Source: Caldilineaceae bacterium
GTDB lineage: Bacteria; Chloroflexota; Anaerolineae; Caldilineales; Caldilineaceae
Assembly: GCA_022824025.1 (NCBI GenBank)
Contig: JAJEBF010000003.1
Coordinates: 1 to 64,000, forward strand
DNA: 64,000 nt
Direction of reading: 5' to 3'
The first letter of the stretch is position 1. Each line of letters begins with the position of its first letter. The position numbers and the translations under genes were made by a program. The notes under the pieces were generated by a model, which did no database searches, was not told the DNA's origin, and worked only from the letters and a program-made list of their open reading frames with translations. Positions 51,092 through 59,675 of this stretch are shown one piece after another.

Positions 51092-52150
51092 TCAAAATTC
51101 CAGCGTCACCGTCCTGACCAGCCCGCTGTAATCCCGCCGCAGGCCAACGTAGGAAGGCGTCGGATTCAACTGCTGCGCCATTTTCTGAACAACCTCCCCT
51201 TGCCGGGGAGAGATCTCAAGCAGCACCGCGCCCCTTGGCTGCACCCGGGACGGCAACTGCGCCAGCAAACGCTCAATCAGATCCAGCCCCTCGGCGCCCG
51301 CCTGCAGAGCCACCTTCGGCTCGTAATCCCGAACGTCGGACTGCAGCCCGGAATACTCCTCATCGGCGATATAGGGAAGATTGGCCACAATCACATCGGC
51401 CGGTTCCGGCAGTGGGCTCAACAGGTCCCCTTCCAGAAACAGGGGGCCGCCCTCCGCCGCAAGACGCTTCCTGTTCTCCTCCGCCACCACCAGCGCGTCG
51501 CGGCTGATGTCGATTCCGTACACCTTCGCCTCGGGCGCGTGAACCGCCACTGTGATGGCAATCGCGCCGCTCCCGGTGCCGACGTCCGCCACCACCACGG
51601 GCCGGCCATGTCGGTCACTGATCTGCGCGAGCGCAAGATCAACCAGCAACTCCGTCTCCGGCCGCGGAATGAGCACACGCGGGTCCACGGCGAATTCCAG
51701 CCCGTAAAACTCCTTGCGGCCCAACAGATACGCCACCGGTTCCCGCCGCCTCCGCCGCGTGATCAGGTCTGCGTACCGCCGGCAAGCATCATCACTGAGT
51801 TCATGCTCGTGATGCGCAAAAAGCCAGCTTCGATTCTTCCCCAGAACATGCGCCAGCAGCACCTGCGAATCCAGCCGCGCCGTCTCGCTCCCCGAACTAC
51901 TCAATCTCTGCGCCGCCGAAACCAGCGCACGCCCAACCGGTGTCCCCTTCGTCAGACTCCAATGAAACGGGTCGTGCTGCAAACCGGACCGGTCCCCTCG
52001 CCCGGCTGCGCCTCCGTTCAACCGGCCATCCCGTTCGCCCACAGTCTCGTCGCCGCCATGCGGCGCGTCGAGCCGTCCATTTGCCTGCTCTGAATTCGAG
52101 CCCTGCGTGAGCTCAGTCTGTTCCGCGTAAGGCTTCTTTGATGCAAACAT
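51092..52150 (-). CDS. prmC: Release factor glutamine methyltransferase
   Basis: SAM-dependent enzyme that methylates the GGQ glutamine of RF1 and RF2. 352 aa. N-terminal helical domain: TARLDSQVLLAHVLGKNRSWL, then FYGLEFAVDPRVLIPRPETELLV, SAM motif VADVGTGSGAIAITVA and the catalytic strand VIVANLPYIADEEY. Here the usual NPPY is NLPY. About 65 extra hydrophilic residues (Gly/Asp/Arg-rich) precede the normal start. The ATG at 52150 is only three bases after the prfA stop, but a GTG inside the extension (VGERDGRLN) could also serve. Partner gene prfA is directly upstream. Confidence 0.92.
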   Translation of the reverse strand: MFASKKPYAEQTELTQGSNSEQANGRLDAPHGGDETVGERDGRLNGGAAGRGDRSGLQHDPFHWSLTKGTPVGRALVSAAQRLSSSGSETARLDSQVLLAHVLGKNRSWLFAHHEHELSDDACRRYADLITRRRRREPVAYLLGRKEFYGLEFAVDPRVLIPRPETELLVDLALAQISDRHGRPVVVADVGTGSGAIAITVAVHAPEAKVYGIDISRDALVVAEENRKRLAAEGGPLFLEGDLLSPLPEPADVIVANLPYIADEEYSGLQSDVRDYEPKVALQAGAEGLDLIERLLAQLPSRVQPRGAVLLEISPRQGEVVQKMAQQLNPTPSYVGLRRDYSGLVRTVTLEF

Positions 52151-52153
52151 GTT

Positions 52154-53236
52154 TTATGCTTCTTCGCCCATCGCCTGCAACTGCTGCGCCTGGTCGAACG
52201 CAGCCAAATCCTCGATAAACGCATCCAGATCGCCGTCCAGCACCTGCTCCAACTGAAACAGCGTCTTGTTGATCCGGTGATCGGTCACGCGGCCCTGTGG
52301 AAAATTGTATGTGCGGATCTTCTCGCTGCGATCGCCGGACCCGACCTGGCTGCGTCTCGCCGCGCCCAAATCCTCCAACTGCTTCTGCCTCTCAATGTCG
52401 TAGAGCTTGGTCTTCAGAATACGAACTGCCTTCAAGCGGTTCTGAAGCTGGCTCTTCTCGTCCTGGCAGCTGATCACGAGCCCTGTTGGAAGATGCGTCA
52501 GCCGCACCGCCGAGTCAGTCGTATTCACGCTCTGCCCGCCGGGCCCGCTGCTGCGAAATACATCGACCTTCATCTCGTTGGGGCTGATCTCGATCTCCAC
52601 GTCCTCGGCCTCCGGCAAGACCGCAACCGTAGCCGTGCTGGTATGGATCCGCCCCTGGCTCTCCGTCGTGGGCACACGCTGCACCCGGTGTACCCCCGAC
52701 TCATACTTCATCCGGCTGTACGCGCCCTTGCCCCGAACCTCCAGGATCGCCTCCTTGATCCCGCCAACACCGGTTTCGCTCATACTCATCAACTCGGTCT
52801 TGAACTTGTGGTCGTCGGCCCAGCGCGTATACATGCGCAAGAGATTCGCCGCGAAGATCCCGGCCTCATCGCCTCCCGCGCCGGCACGTATCTCGACGAT
52901 TACATTCTTGTCGTCGTTCCGGTCCTTGGGCAGAAGCATCCGCCGCAGTGCATCCTCCAGGCCGGCCGCCTCCGCCTCAAGTTCGGCAATCTCCATCTCG
53001 GCCAGTTCAGACAGCTCCGGATCCTCGTTTTCCTCCAACAGAGCCCGGTTGTCCTCCAGCTGGCTCTGCAGCCCCTGGTAACGGCGGTAGGCGTTGACCA
53101 GGGCCTCCAGACTGCTGCGCTCCTGCGCCAGCTCCTGCACGCGGGCGTAGTCGGAGACGACGTCCGGGTCGGCCATCAACCGGTCCAACTCCTCAAACCG
53201 CTCTTCAACTCTCGACAACTGTTCAGTCAGAACCAT
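52154..53236 (-). CDS. prfA: Peptide chain release factor 1
   Basis: Class I release factor for UAA and UAG. 360 aa. Domain 1 coiled coil is followed by the stop-reading motif [14 protein letters not shown] (the P-x-T type) and by the catalytic loop [17 protein letters not shown] with GGQ. The C-terminal [27 protein letters not shown] is typical. Forms an operon with prmC. With prfB near 10 kb, both release factors and their methylase are in this window. Confidence 0.97.
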   Translation of the reverse strand: MVLTEQLSRVEERFEELDRLMADPDVVSDYARVQELAQERSSLEALVNAYRRYQGLQSQLEDNRALLEENEDPELSELAEMEIAELEAEAAGLEDALRRMLLPKDRNDDKNVIVEIRAGAGGDEAGIFAANLLRMYTRWADDHKFKTELMSMSETGVGGIKEAILEVRGKGAYSRMKYESGVHRVQRVPTTESQGRIHTSTATVAVLPEAEDVEIEISPNEMKVDVFRSSGPGGQSVNTTDSAVRLTHLPTGLVISCQDEKSQLQNRLKAVRILKTKLYDIERQKQLEDLGAARRSQVGSGDRSEKIRTYNFPQGRVTDHRINKTLFQLEQVLDGDLDAFIEDLAAFDQAQQLQAMGEEA

Positions 53237-53278
53237 GGGTATTTGCCCGGTGAGGCGGCGTCGTGCGCTTCGCCCGGT

Positions 53279-53830
53279 TCAATCCGTGAAGATAGGCAGA
53301 TTCCCCAACGCCGTGATCTCTTTCCATGAGTCCGGATCGCCCTCGGTAAAGACGGCCATTTCACCGGCAACCCGGCCACCGCCTGATCGAACCAGCGTGC
53401 GGAGTCCCTTCAGGGTGCTGCCCGTGCTCACGACGTCGTCGATCAGGAGCGCCTGCTTACTCTCGATCAGCGACAGGTCCTTGCCGTCTATGTATAACGT
53501 CTGCGGCTGGCCGGTCGTGATGCTGACCACCTCCGTCTCCAGACAATCGACCATATACGGCTTCCGAATCTTGCGGACCACGACAAGCGGCAGCCCGGTT
53601 GCAACCGAAACGGCATGGCCCAGCGGCACCGCCTTGACCTCCGGCGCTACGACAACCTCGGCCTCAGCCGGCACACTCTTCGCCAACATCTGCGCTGCCG
53701 TCTGAACGACCTCCGTATCGCCCAGCATATTGAAAATCGCGATCTTCACGCCTGGAGCTACCTCAAATATCGGCAGATCGCGTCTGCATGCCCCGATTGT
53801 TACCTGATAGGTGCGTCCATCGTAGCTCAT
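53279..53830 (-). CDS. Phosphoribosyltransferase, adenine-phosphoribosyltransferase-like
   Basis: 183 aa from the ATG at 53830 ([13 protein letters not shown]), behind GAGGGAAAAGAG; a longer upstream frame has no support. The PRPP loop is clear: [48 protein letters not shown] is the usual type I PRTase core. Resembles APT-like proteins that salvage adenine, but the purine-specificity loop is not decisive and a xanthine or regulatory PRTase remains possible. MtnP in this genome would produce free adenine, which suits an APT. Confidence 0.85.
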   Translation of the reverse strand: MSYDGRTYQVTIGACRRDLPIFEVAPGVKIAIFNMLGDTEVVQTAAQMLAKSVPAEAEVVVAPEVKAVPLGHAVSVATGLPLVVVRKIRKPYMVDCLETEVVSITTGQPQTLYIDGKDLSLIESKQALLIDDVVSTGSTLKGLRTLVRSGGGRVAGEMAVFTEGDPDSWKEITALGNLPIFTD

Positions 53831-53939
53831 CGTCTCTTTTCCCTCCGGGCGAATGCCGTACCCCTTGGTCAGGCAGCTGCCCAAACGGATTGTCCGCATC
53901 GCAGCCACACCTATCCACCTTGAACAAACAGGACGCTCC

Positions 53940-53968
53940 ATCCTATCACAAAAGCTACTCGAATCCAA
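53940..53968 (-). promoter_or_regulatory. Candidate promoter of the phosphoribosyltransferase gene
   Basis: On the minus strand TTGGAT (53968-53963) and TAGGAT (53945-53940) are 17 bases apart, with TGA before the -10 (extended form). It lies about 110 bases upstream of the start. Confidence 0.4.
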
Positions 53969-54196
53969 GAATTGAGCGCCAAAAAAACTATGTAACTGCT
54001 ATGCAACCGCCGACTCGCGGTCCTGAACGGGCCGAGCCAGGCCATTACGACCTTCTCATGCCTTTCGCCTGACCTCCTGCTTCCGGGCGGTCAGCCGCAA
54101 GCGGCTTCCCCACAAGTCGGCCACACCTTGCCACGGTCCGGCCCCAACCATAGGTTCACCCGCAAAAGCGCTCTCCCACCTCAAACCCCTGCCGTT

Positions 54197-54277
54197 ACTG
54201 ACCACTGACCACTGACCACTGACCACTGACCACTGACCACTGACCACTGACCACTGATCACTGACCACTGACCACTG
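54197..54277. repeat. Heptanucleotide tandem repeat, about 11.6 units
   Basis: ACTGACC is repeated head to tail over 81 bases, with one variant unit (ACTGATC). It directly abuts the stop codon of the gene at 54278. The unit is not a multiple of three, so coding expansion is not its role. Tracts like this change length by replication slippage. Confidence 0.95.
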
Positions 54278-54697
54278 CTACACCTGCGTTGCCCTTTGCC
54301 GGATATGCGGCGCCGACAGGACGACTGTCAGCAGGCAGATTACAAAAATCCCGACCAGGATCCCCGCGCCGACGGGATGCAGGCCCGTCATCTCCCCTTC
54401 AAAATAAGAAAGCAACAAGCTGATCGCAATCGCCCCATTGCTGACGATCGCTGCCAGCAACGAAGTCTGGCGCAGTTCACCCTCCATCGAAGCCGCCAAC
54501 TGGCCGATCCCCAACCCAATCAACGCACCGCCCCCAATGCGCGCCGTCCACGCCGAACCAAGCGTGATCCCGGCCGTCATGAACAGGTCCCGTGGATAGA
54601 TCAGCAGCAAAATCCCCAGACCAAGCCCAATCAACACCGCGTTGACCCGCAAGCACAGCCGCGCCGCACGGAAATGGTCAGTAAATGTGTACGCCAT
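54278..54697 (-). CDS. Small membrane protein of unknown function
   Basis: 139 aa from the ATG at 54697 (MAYTFTDHFRAARL); an in-frame start further upstream adds only basic residues. Four hydrophobic helices: LRVNAVLIGLGLGILLLIYP, TARIGGGALIGLGIGQLAA, LLAAIVSNGAIAISLLLSYF and GAGILVGIFVICLLTVVL. Glycine-rich helix faces. No known family recognised. Its stop codon touches the heptanucleotide repeat, so the 3' end of its message contains the repeat. Confidence 0.75.
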   Translation of the reverse strand: MAYTFTDHFRAARLCLRVNAVLIGLGLGILLLIYPRDLFMTAGITLGSAWTARIGGGALIGLGIGQLAASMEGELRQTSLLAAIVSNGAIAISLLLSYFEGEMTGLHPVGAGILVGIFVICLLTVVLSAPHIRQRATQV

Positions 54698-54873
54698 CGC
54701 GAACGAAGACCCCCCCCTCCGCCGTTCCCGTCGCCTCAACTTTCGCTGCCGGCAATCCCGCTATGTTACACTACCCTCAGCGCGCCCTACTGCGTTTCCC
54801 AGGCGCCAAACGGCAGTTCCACCAGGACGCAGCCGGCCTGCCATGAGGTGGACGCAGCCAGAGGAGCCGATCC

Positions 54874-55518
54874 GTGAGCCAGCGAGTTTGGATTGTCAGG
54901 CATGGAAATCGAGAAGACTTCCAGAATCCCGGCTGGGCCAGAACCGCCCAGCGCCCCTATGACCCTGCCCTCTCCTCCGACGGCGAGACGCAGGCCCGGG
55001 AGGTCGGCCTGAGTTTGCAGGGGGAGCCGGTCCACTACATCTTTGCTTCACCCTTTCTGCGCACAATCCAGACCGCCTCACACATCGCCGATGCGCTGGA
55101 CCTGCCCGTCTGCCCGGAGCCGGGCATCGGCGAAATCCTGCCCGAAGCCAAATGCGACCCGGCCCTCATGCCAGACGAGGAGCGCCGGCGGCGCTTCCCC
55201 CGCGTCGATGCGCATTACGAAGAAGTGGGCGCGCTCTCCTACCCGGAAAGTTCAGAACAAGGTCACGAACGCGCCGCGGCAACCGCCCGTGCGTTGACCC
55301 AACGCTATCCCAACAAGAACCTGCTCATGGTCACCCATGGCGCGCCCGTCGTCGGCATCGTCCGCGGCCTGACAGGACTGACCGAACGTATCTTCGTACC
55401 CCTCTGCTGCGTATTCACTTTGCAGAGAAGCGGAGAGAGCTGGCGCGTCGTCCAGCGCTCCGATATTTCGCATCTGAGCAACCAGGAATCCAGCCGGCGT
55501 TACGCCCACTCCGGTTAG
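54874..55518 (+). CDS. Histidine phosphatase family protein
   Basis: 214 aa, phosphoglycerate-mutase-like fold. Nucleophile His in VWIVRHGNREDF (RHG), the second Arg in FASPFLRTIQTA, acid Glu near LSYPESSEQGHERA and the second His in LLMVTHGAPVVG. The start is a GTG at 54874 with AGAGGAG upstream. Likely a small-molecule phosphatase; the substrate cannot be told. The stop codon overlaps that of the convergent DinB-like gene. Confidence 0.9.
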   Translation: MSQRVWIVRHGNREDFQNPGWARTAQRPYDPALSSDGETQAREVGLSLQGEPVHYIFASPFLRTIQTASHIADALDLPVCPEPGIGEILPEAKCDPALMPDEERRRRFPRVDAHYEEVGALSYPESSEQGHERAAATARALTQRYPNKNLLMVTHGAPVVGIVRGLTGLTERIFVPLCCVFTLQRSGESWRVVQRSDISHLSNQESSRRYAHSG

Positions 55519-56561
55519 CGTTTCAGCCGCAGGGGAACCAGCTTCCCCGCCGCACGCGCCGCATAGATCTCCGCCGCGTGATCCGCTGTGTGCGCCGACA
55601 TCGAAACCAGCAGATTGACAACGTTCCCGCTCTCGCCCAGGTCGTACTCCACCTCCGTGCACAGCTCCTCGTCACTGAGCTTCCGACAACGGTTGACGAT
55701 ACGCCTGTGGCAGGTTGCCAGCCCATCCAACACCTCGATCATCGTCAACTCGGCCCTGCTTCCTTGCAGGCGCGCGTTGACACTGTCAACGTCCTCACCC
55801 ATCCACTGGGAGAAGTCGTCTTCGCCGTCAACGGCCCCGTTGCCGGAGCCTTTCGCCCGCAACTCAGGCATCGAAGCGTCCGGCCAGCGTTTGATCAGCT
55901 CAAGAATAAACTGATCCCACGCCAGGATATGGCAAAGCAGGTCGCGGACCGTCCAACGCCCGCAAACCGGTACGGTAATGCAACTCTCCTCTGTAAGGCC
56001 CGTTATGGCATCCAACAGACTGTTGAAGTGGCGCCTGTAGAACTCGAATAAACGCGCCCGTCCCCAGCGCTCAAGCGCAAAACAGTACTGATGCACCTCT
56101 TTCGCATGCTCGTCCACGTGTTGGGGCATTCTCTCCAACAACTGCTTCACGATTTGGCTGCTTTCCCCGCGGTCAACATATTCGGCTTCAATCTGCCCAT
56201 CACTCAGTGACAGCGCAAAACGGATCAGCGCTTCGCGCGCCTCGTCGGCCTCTGCCAGCACAGCATCCCAGCTGCGGCTCTCATTGGCCGCTCTTTCGTC
56301 ATTCGTCTCCACAGGTACGGGCGCCGGCTCACTGCGTTCAGGGTTGACCGCTGCCTGCATACGCTGCAGCTGATACCTGTCCCAATAGGCGATATGGGCC
56401 GCGGCCGCAATGGGCGACCAGCCGCTCTCCAGGCAGGGCCGCGTATGCTCTTCCGGCCTCAGAAGGAAGAGCGGCCATCGGAAATTGAGATAGCTCCTCC
56501 GCAGCTTCTCAGCATGTTCTCCACCGAGCCCGCTGCTTGATTCAGGTTGCTGTTGTGTCAT
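55515..56561 (-). CDS. Two-domain DinB-like / DfsB (ClbS) family protein
   Basis: 348 aa with two copies of a DinB-like four-helix bundle. The first half has SGWSPIAAAAHIAYWDRYQLQRM and MPQHVDEHAKEVHQY; the second has GRWTVRDLLCHILAWDQFILELI and SMSAHTADHAAEIYAA. Each half has the H-x3-H-type pair near its end. In this superfamily the His residues bind a metal and act in thiol-dependent chemistry or detoxification (for example bacillithiol transfer, colibactin resistance). Function of this tandem form unknown. Same strand as the ATPase gene upstream, 12 bases apart. Confidence 0.85.
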   Translation of the reverse strand: MTQQQPESSSGLGGEHAEKLRRSYLNFRWPLFLLRPEEHTRPCLESGWSPIAAAAHIAYWDRYQLQRMQAAVNPERSEPAPVPVETNDERAANESRSWDAVLAEADEAREALIRFALSLSDGQIEAEYVDRGESSQIVKQLLERMPQHVDEHAKEVHQYCFALERWGRARLFEFYRRHFNSLLDAITGLTEESCITVPVCGRWTVRDLLCHILAWDQFILELIKRWPDASMPELRAKGSGNGAVDGEDDFSQWMGEDVDSVNARLQGSRAELTMIEVLDGLATCHRRIVNRCRKLSDEELCTEVEYDLGESGNVVNLLVSMSAHTADHAAEIYAARAAGKLVPLRLKR

Positions 56562-56573
56562 GTTTTGCTGTCC

Positions 56574-58289
56574 TTACGTTCTAAGTGAGCGCAGTCGGTT
56601 CATGGCCCCCGCCAGCTCATGGCGCCGAAATAACGCGAACTCCCCGGTGAGCCGCCGTTCCAACAGGTCCAGCCCTTCCTCCTCAAGATCGGCCATGACC
56701 AGGTCCAGTATCTCCGACACTGTGCGCTGCCCGTCAATATAGCGGCGGCGGGCATAGTCCAGCGCCGCCCCGATCGCCCGCGTCTGCGCCCGGTGGACGA
56801 GCTGTTCCACGGCTGACAAGTCCAGCGTCTCCACCCCGAACTGCAGCGTCTCGACATCCCGGGTCCGGATGCTGGATTCGCGCCGGCCCTTGGCCGGATC
56901 GACACTGCCCGGACGGGGCAACCGTTCAAAATCGACACGGAACGCAGCCCCTTCCTCCCGGACGCGGCCGGTTGGCTGGGCCGCCGCCACGGCGCGCGCC
57001 CGCTCAGTCACGTCCCGCGGTCGAAACGTATCCATCGCAACCACCGTGTCGGCGACATCCAGGTAATCTCCGCTGCCCCCCACGACAAGAACGGTGCTGA
57101 TGCCGTACTGCTCGTGCATCTGTCTGACGCGGTCGATATAGGGCGTGATCGGCTCCCTGTCCTTCGGCACAAGCGCCTGCATCCGCGCGTCCCGGATCAG
57201 AAAATTCGTGGCCGCCGTATCCTCGTCGATCAGCAGACCGGAAGCCCCCGACTCCATCGCCTCCACGATGGCCGCCGCCTGACTCGTGGATCCACTGGCA
57301 TTGGCGCTGGAGAAGCGGCGGGTCGACTGTCCCAGCGGCAAATCCCCGATGAAGGGGGAGATATTCACGCCGCTGACCGCACGGCCGTCCTCGGCCCGTA
57401 TTTTGACCAGGTCCGCCGCGCTCACCACCTGCTCGCGTCCATCGTCCGGCCGGTGGTTGTAGACGCCCCTCTCGATCGCCCGTAACAGCGTAGACTTGCC
57501 ATGATACCCGCCGCCGACAATCAGCGTCACCCCTGCAGGAATCCCCATCCCATGAACGGTCCCCGCATGGGGCAGCGTAAAGGCGACGCGCAGGCTCTCC
57601 GGCGACGCAAAGGGAACGACCGTGTCCGAACGCAGCGGTCGGTCGTCCACGCCGCTCGTTCTGGGCAGCATGGCCCCGTCCGCGACAAACGCGATGAGGC
57701 CGCGCGCGGCCAGCATCCCTCGCAGCGCGTCGGCGTCCTCGTTCACCGCCGCGTGGCGCCACAGATCCTCCGCATCATGGCTGCTGGCGTATAGGCTGTC
57801 CTCCACGATGTCGGGCAGGTCCTCCAGCAGAAGCTCGCAGGCCTGCCTGCCCAGCACGCGCCTGCCCCGCGCCGGCAATCCAACCGTAAAGCGCGCTTCA
57901 ACCGTGCCGTCGCCGTGTACCTGCACCGCCGTATTCGCCATGACCTGCTGGCCCGGCGCGGTGATCCGAATCTCGCCGCTCCGACCGCTGCCGCGCCGCC
58001 CGGACATCCTTCCCGCAAAGCGGGCAAAGGCTGTGGCCAGGAAACAGCCGACGCCAATCGCCCGGCTCTCGCTGGCATAGAGCCGCCCGGGCATGCCAGC
58101 AACCTCCGGCGGGATCACCGCCCGCAAACGGCTCGGCGCGGCAAACGGGTCCGACTGCACTGAATCGACGGCAAGATCGAAGTCCGGAAAGCGGTATGTC
58201 CCGGCAATGTCCCTATATGCCTTGTACCCTCTGCCGTCGATACGGAGCAGAGTATGCCGCAGATCCTCAGCCGTGTAGGTTCGGGTCAT
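56574..58289 (-). CDS. PF09818-type ABC-class ATPase
   Basis: 571 aa, the length of the predicted ATPase family of the ABC class. N-terminal domain: LLRIDGRGYKAYRDIAGTYRF. Nucleotide core: TLIVGGGYHGKSTLLRAIERGVYNH (Walker A variant G-G-Y-H-G-K-S-T), the INISPFIGDLP segment, a signature-like FSSANASGSTSQAAAIVEAME, Walker B GASGLLIDEDTAATNFL and VLVVGGSGDYLDVADTV. The distal helical region follows. A trypanosome mitochondrial RNA-editing-associated protein is a structurally studied relative, so RNA binding is a possibility. Role in bacteria unknown. Divergent to the aldo/keto reductases. Confidence 0.9.
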   Translation of the reverse strand: MTRTYTAEDLRHTLLRIDGRGYKAYRDIAGTYRFPDFDLAVDSVQSDPFAAPSRLRAVIPPEVAGMPGRLYASESRAIGVGCFLATAFARFAGRMSGRRGSGRSGEIRITAPGQQVMANTAVQVHGDGTVEARFTVGLPARGRRVLGRQACELLLEDLPDIVEDSLYASSHDAEDLWRHAAVNEDADALRGMLAARGLIAFVADGAMLPRTSGVDDRPLRSDTVVPFASPESLRVAFTLPHAGTVHGMGIPAGVTLIVGGGYHGKSTLLRAIERGVYNHRPDDGREQVVSAADLVKIRAEDGRAVSGVNISPFIGDLPLGQSTRRFSSANASGSTSQAAAIVEAMESGASGLLIDEDTAATNFLIRDARMQALVPKDREPITPYIDRVRQMHEQYGISTVLVVGGSGDYLDVADTVVAMDTFRPRDVTERARAVAAAQPTGRVREEGAAFRVDFERLPRPGSVDPAKGRRESSIRTRDVETLQFGVETLDLSAVEQLVHRAQTRAIGAALDYARRRYIDGQRTVSEILDLVMADLEEEGLDLLERRLTGEFALFRRHELAGAMNRLRSLRT

Positions 58290-58477
58290 GGTCCTCCATC
58301 TTCACGCACGTTCACAGCCCAGCCCGTTTCGGGCCTCTCTCTCAGTTTGCCAGCCCCCCTCTGAAGCGCGCAACCCCTGCCATGAACCGTTCGCGCCGGG
58401 CGTCCCAACCGCCTTTCAGAAAGTCCCGTCAACGCGCCGCGGCTGGGCCGCCAGACCAACCGGCGCCTGTGAAAGAT

Positions 58478-58506
58478 TTTACAACGCATCAAAACGCTTG
58501 TACACT
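58478..58506 (+). promoter_or_regulatory. Sigma-70-type promoter of the aldo/keto reductase genes
   Basis: TTTACA and TACACT are 17 bases apart, about 80 bases before the first start codon. The -35 matches consensus at five of six positions. Confidence 0.55.
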
Positions 58507-58586
58507 GTAGGCCAATTCGAATCCCGCCGGCCAACTGCGGCCAGCGCATGGAAAACACCATCCCCCACTTGAAAGGGACCACAAAA

Positions 58587-59603
58587 ATGGAGTATCGTGA
58601 CTTCGGGCGAACTGGAATAAAGGTGAGCCCTCTGTGCCTCGGTTGCATGAATTTCGGCAGGCGCACCACGCCGGAAGACTCATACGAAATCATAGATAAA
58701 GCGCTCGACGCAGGCCTTAACTTCCTCGATACCGCCAACGTCTACAGTCGCGGCCGCAGCGAGGAGATAACCGGCGAAGCCCTGAAGCGGAATGGCAGCC
58801 GCCACCGTGTCGTGCTGGCGACGAAGGTCCACGGCAGAATGGACGACGACGATCCCAACGCCGCCGGCAGCAGCCGCCGCCACATCATCGAACAGTGCGA
58901 AGCCAGCCTGAAACGCCTGCAGACCGATTACATCGATATCTACCAAATCCACCGGCCCCGCCCCGAAATCGCCATCGACGAGACGCTGCGCGCCCTCGAC
59001 GACCTCGTCCGCGCCGGCAAGGTCCGCTATCTCGGCAGCAGCACATTCGCGGCCTGGCAGGTCGTGGAGTCGCTGTGGGCGGCCAAAGAGCTGGGCCTGA
59101 ACCGTTTCGTCTCCGAACAGCCGCCCTACCATATTCTCGATCGGCGCATCGAACGCGAGCTGATCCCCATGGCGCAAACCTTCGGCATCGGCCTGATTCC
59201 CTGGAGCCCGCTGGCCGGCGGTCTCCTGACCGGCAAATACACCCGTGACAACCGATCTCCGGAAGGCGCCCGCTACGCCAATGCGGCCAATGAAGAGCGC
59301 CTTAACCGCCGCTTCACCGAAACCATCTTTGACGTCACCGACGGGCTCCTCCCGCTGGCCCAGGATAAAGACTGTACGATGTCTCAACTTGCGCTGGCCT
59401 GGTGCGCCCAGCAGCCCGGCGTCACCAGTCCGATCATTGGGCCCCGCACCATGGAGCAGTTGGTCGACAACCTTGGCGCCCTCGAAGTCACAATCACCGC
59501 GGCCGACCGGCAGCGAATCGACGAGCTGGTTCCTCCGGGCAGGATGGTCAGCCCCTTCTACGAGGCCGACTTCGGCCCCAGTCACCATCGCGTCGCCGCC
59601 TAG
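58587..59603 (+). CDS. Aldo/keto reductase, first tandem copy
   Basis: 338 aa from the ATG at 58587 (MEYRDFGRTG), with AAAGGG nine bases upstream; an ATG 13 codons earlier is not needed and the second copy starts at the same residue. TIM-barrel NADPH oxidoreductase of the YajO/PLR-like group. Tetrad: Asp and Tyr in FLDTANVYSRGRSEE, Lys in VVLATKVHG, His in IYQIHRPRPE. NADPH site residues appear as WSPLAGGLLTGKY and IGPRTMEQLVDN. Substrate unknown. About 84% identical by eye to the next gene. Confidence 0.94.
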   Translation: MEYRDFGRTGIKVSPLCLGCMNFGRRTTPEDSYEIIDKALDAGLNFLDTANVYSRGRSEEITGEALKRNGSRHRVVLATKVHGRMDDDDPNAAGSSRRHIIEQCEASLKRLQTDYIDIYQIHRPRPEIAIDETLRALDDLVRAGKVRYLGSSTFAAWQVVESLWAAKELGLNRFVSEQPPYHILDRRIERELIPMAQTFGIGLIPWSPLAGGLLTGKYTRDNRSPEGARYANAANEERLNRRFTETIFDVTDGLLPLAQDKDCTMSQLALAWCAQQPGVTSPIIGPRTMEQLVDNLGALEVTITAADRQRIDELVPPGRMVSPFYEADFGPSHHRVAA

Positions 59604-59675
59604 TCCGACTGCGGCGCCCGCCCGACAATGAGCAATTGCCCTGAACGGGTACCCCACACCGTAAAGGATTCCTGA

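Noticed and set aside
54197-54277. CRISPR array
   Set aside because: Units are seven bases with no spacers and no cas genes; it is a simple tandem repeat.
55515-58289. Anti-phage defence island
   Set aside because: An ATPase next to an unknown protein is suggestive, but no nuclease, integrase or other defence gene is close and both proteins have housekeeping-like relatives.
58510-58535. T-arm-like sequence around ATTCGAATCCC suggesting a tRNA
   Set aside because: No acceptor, D or anticodon arms can be built around it.
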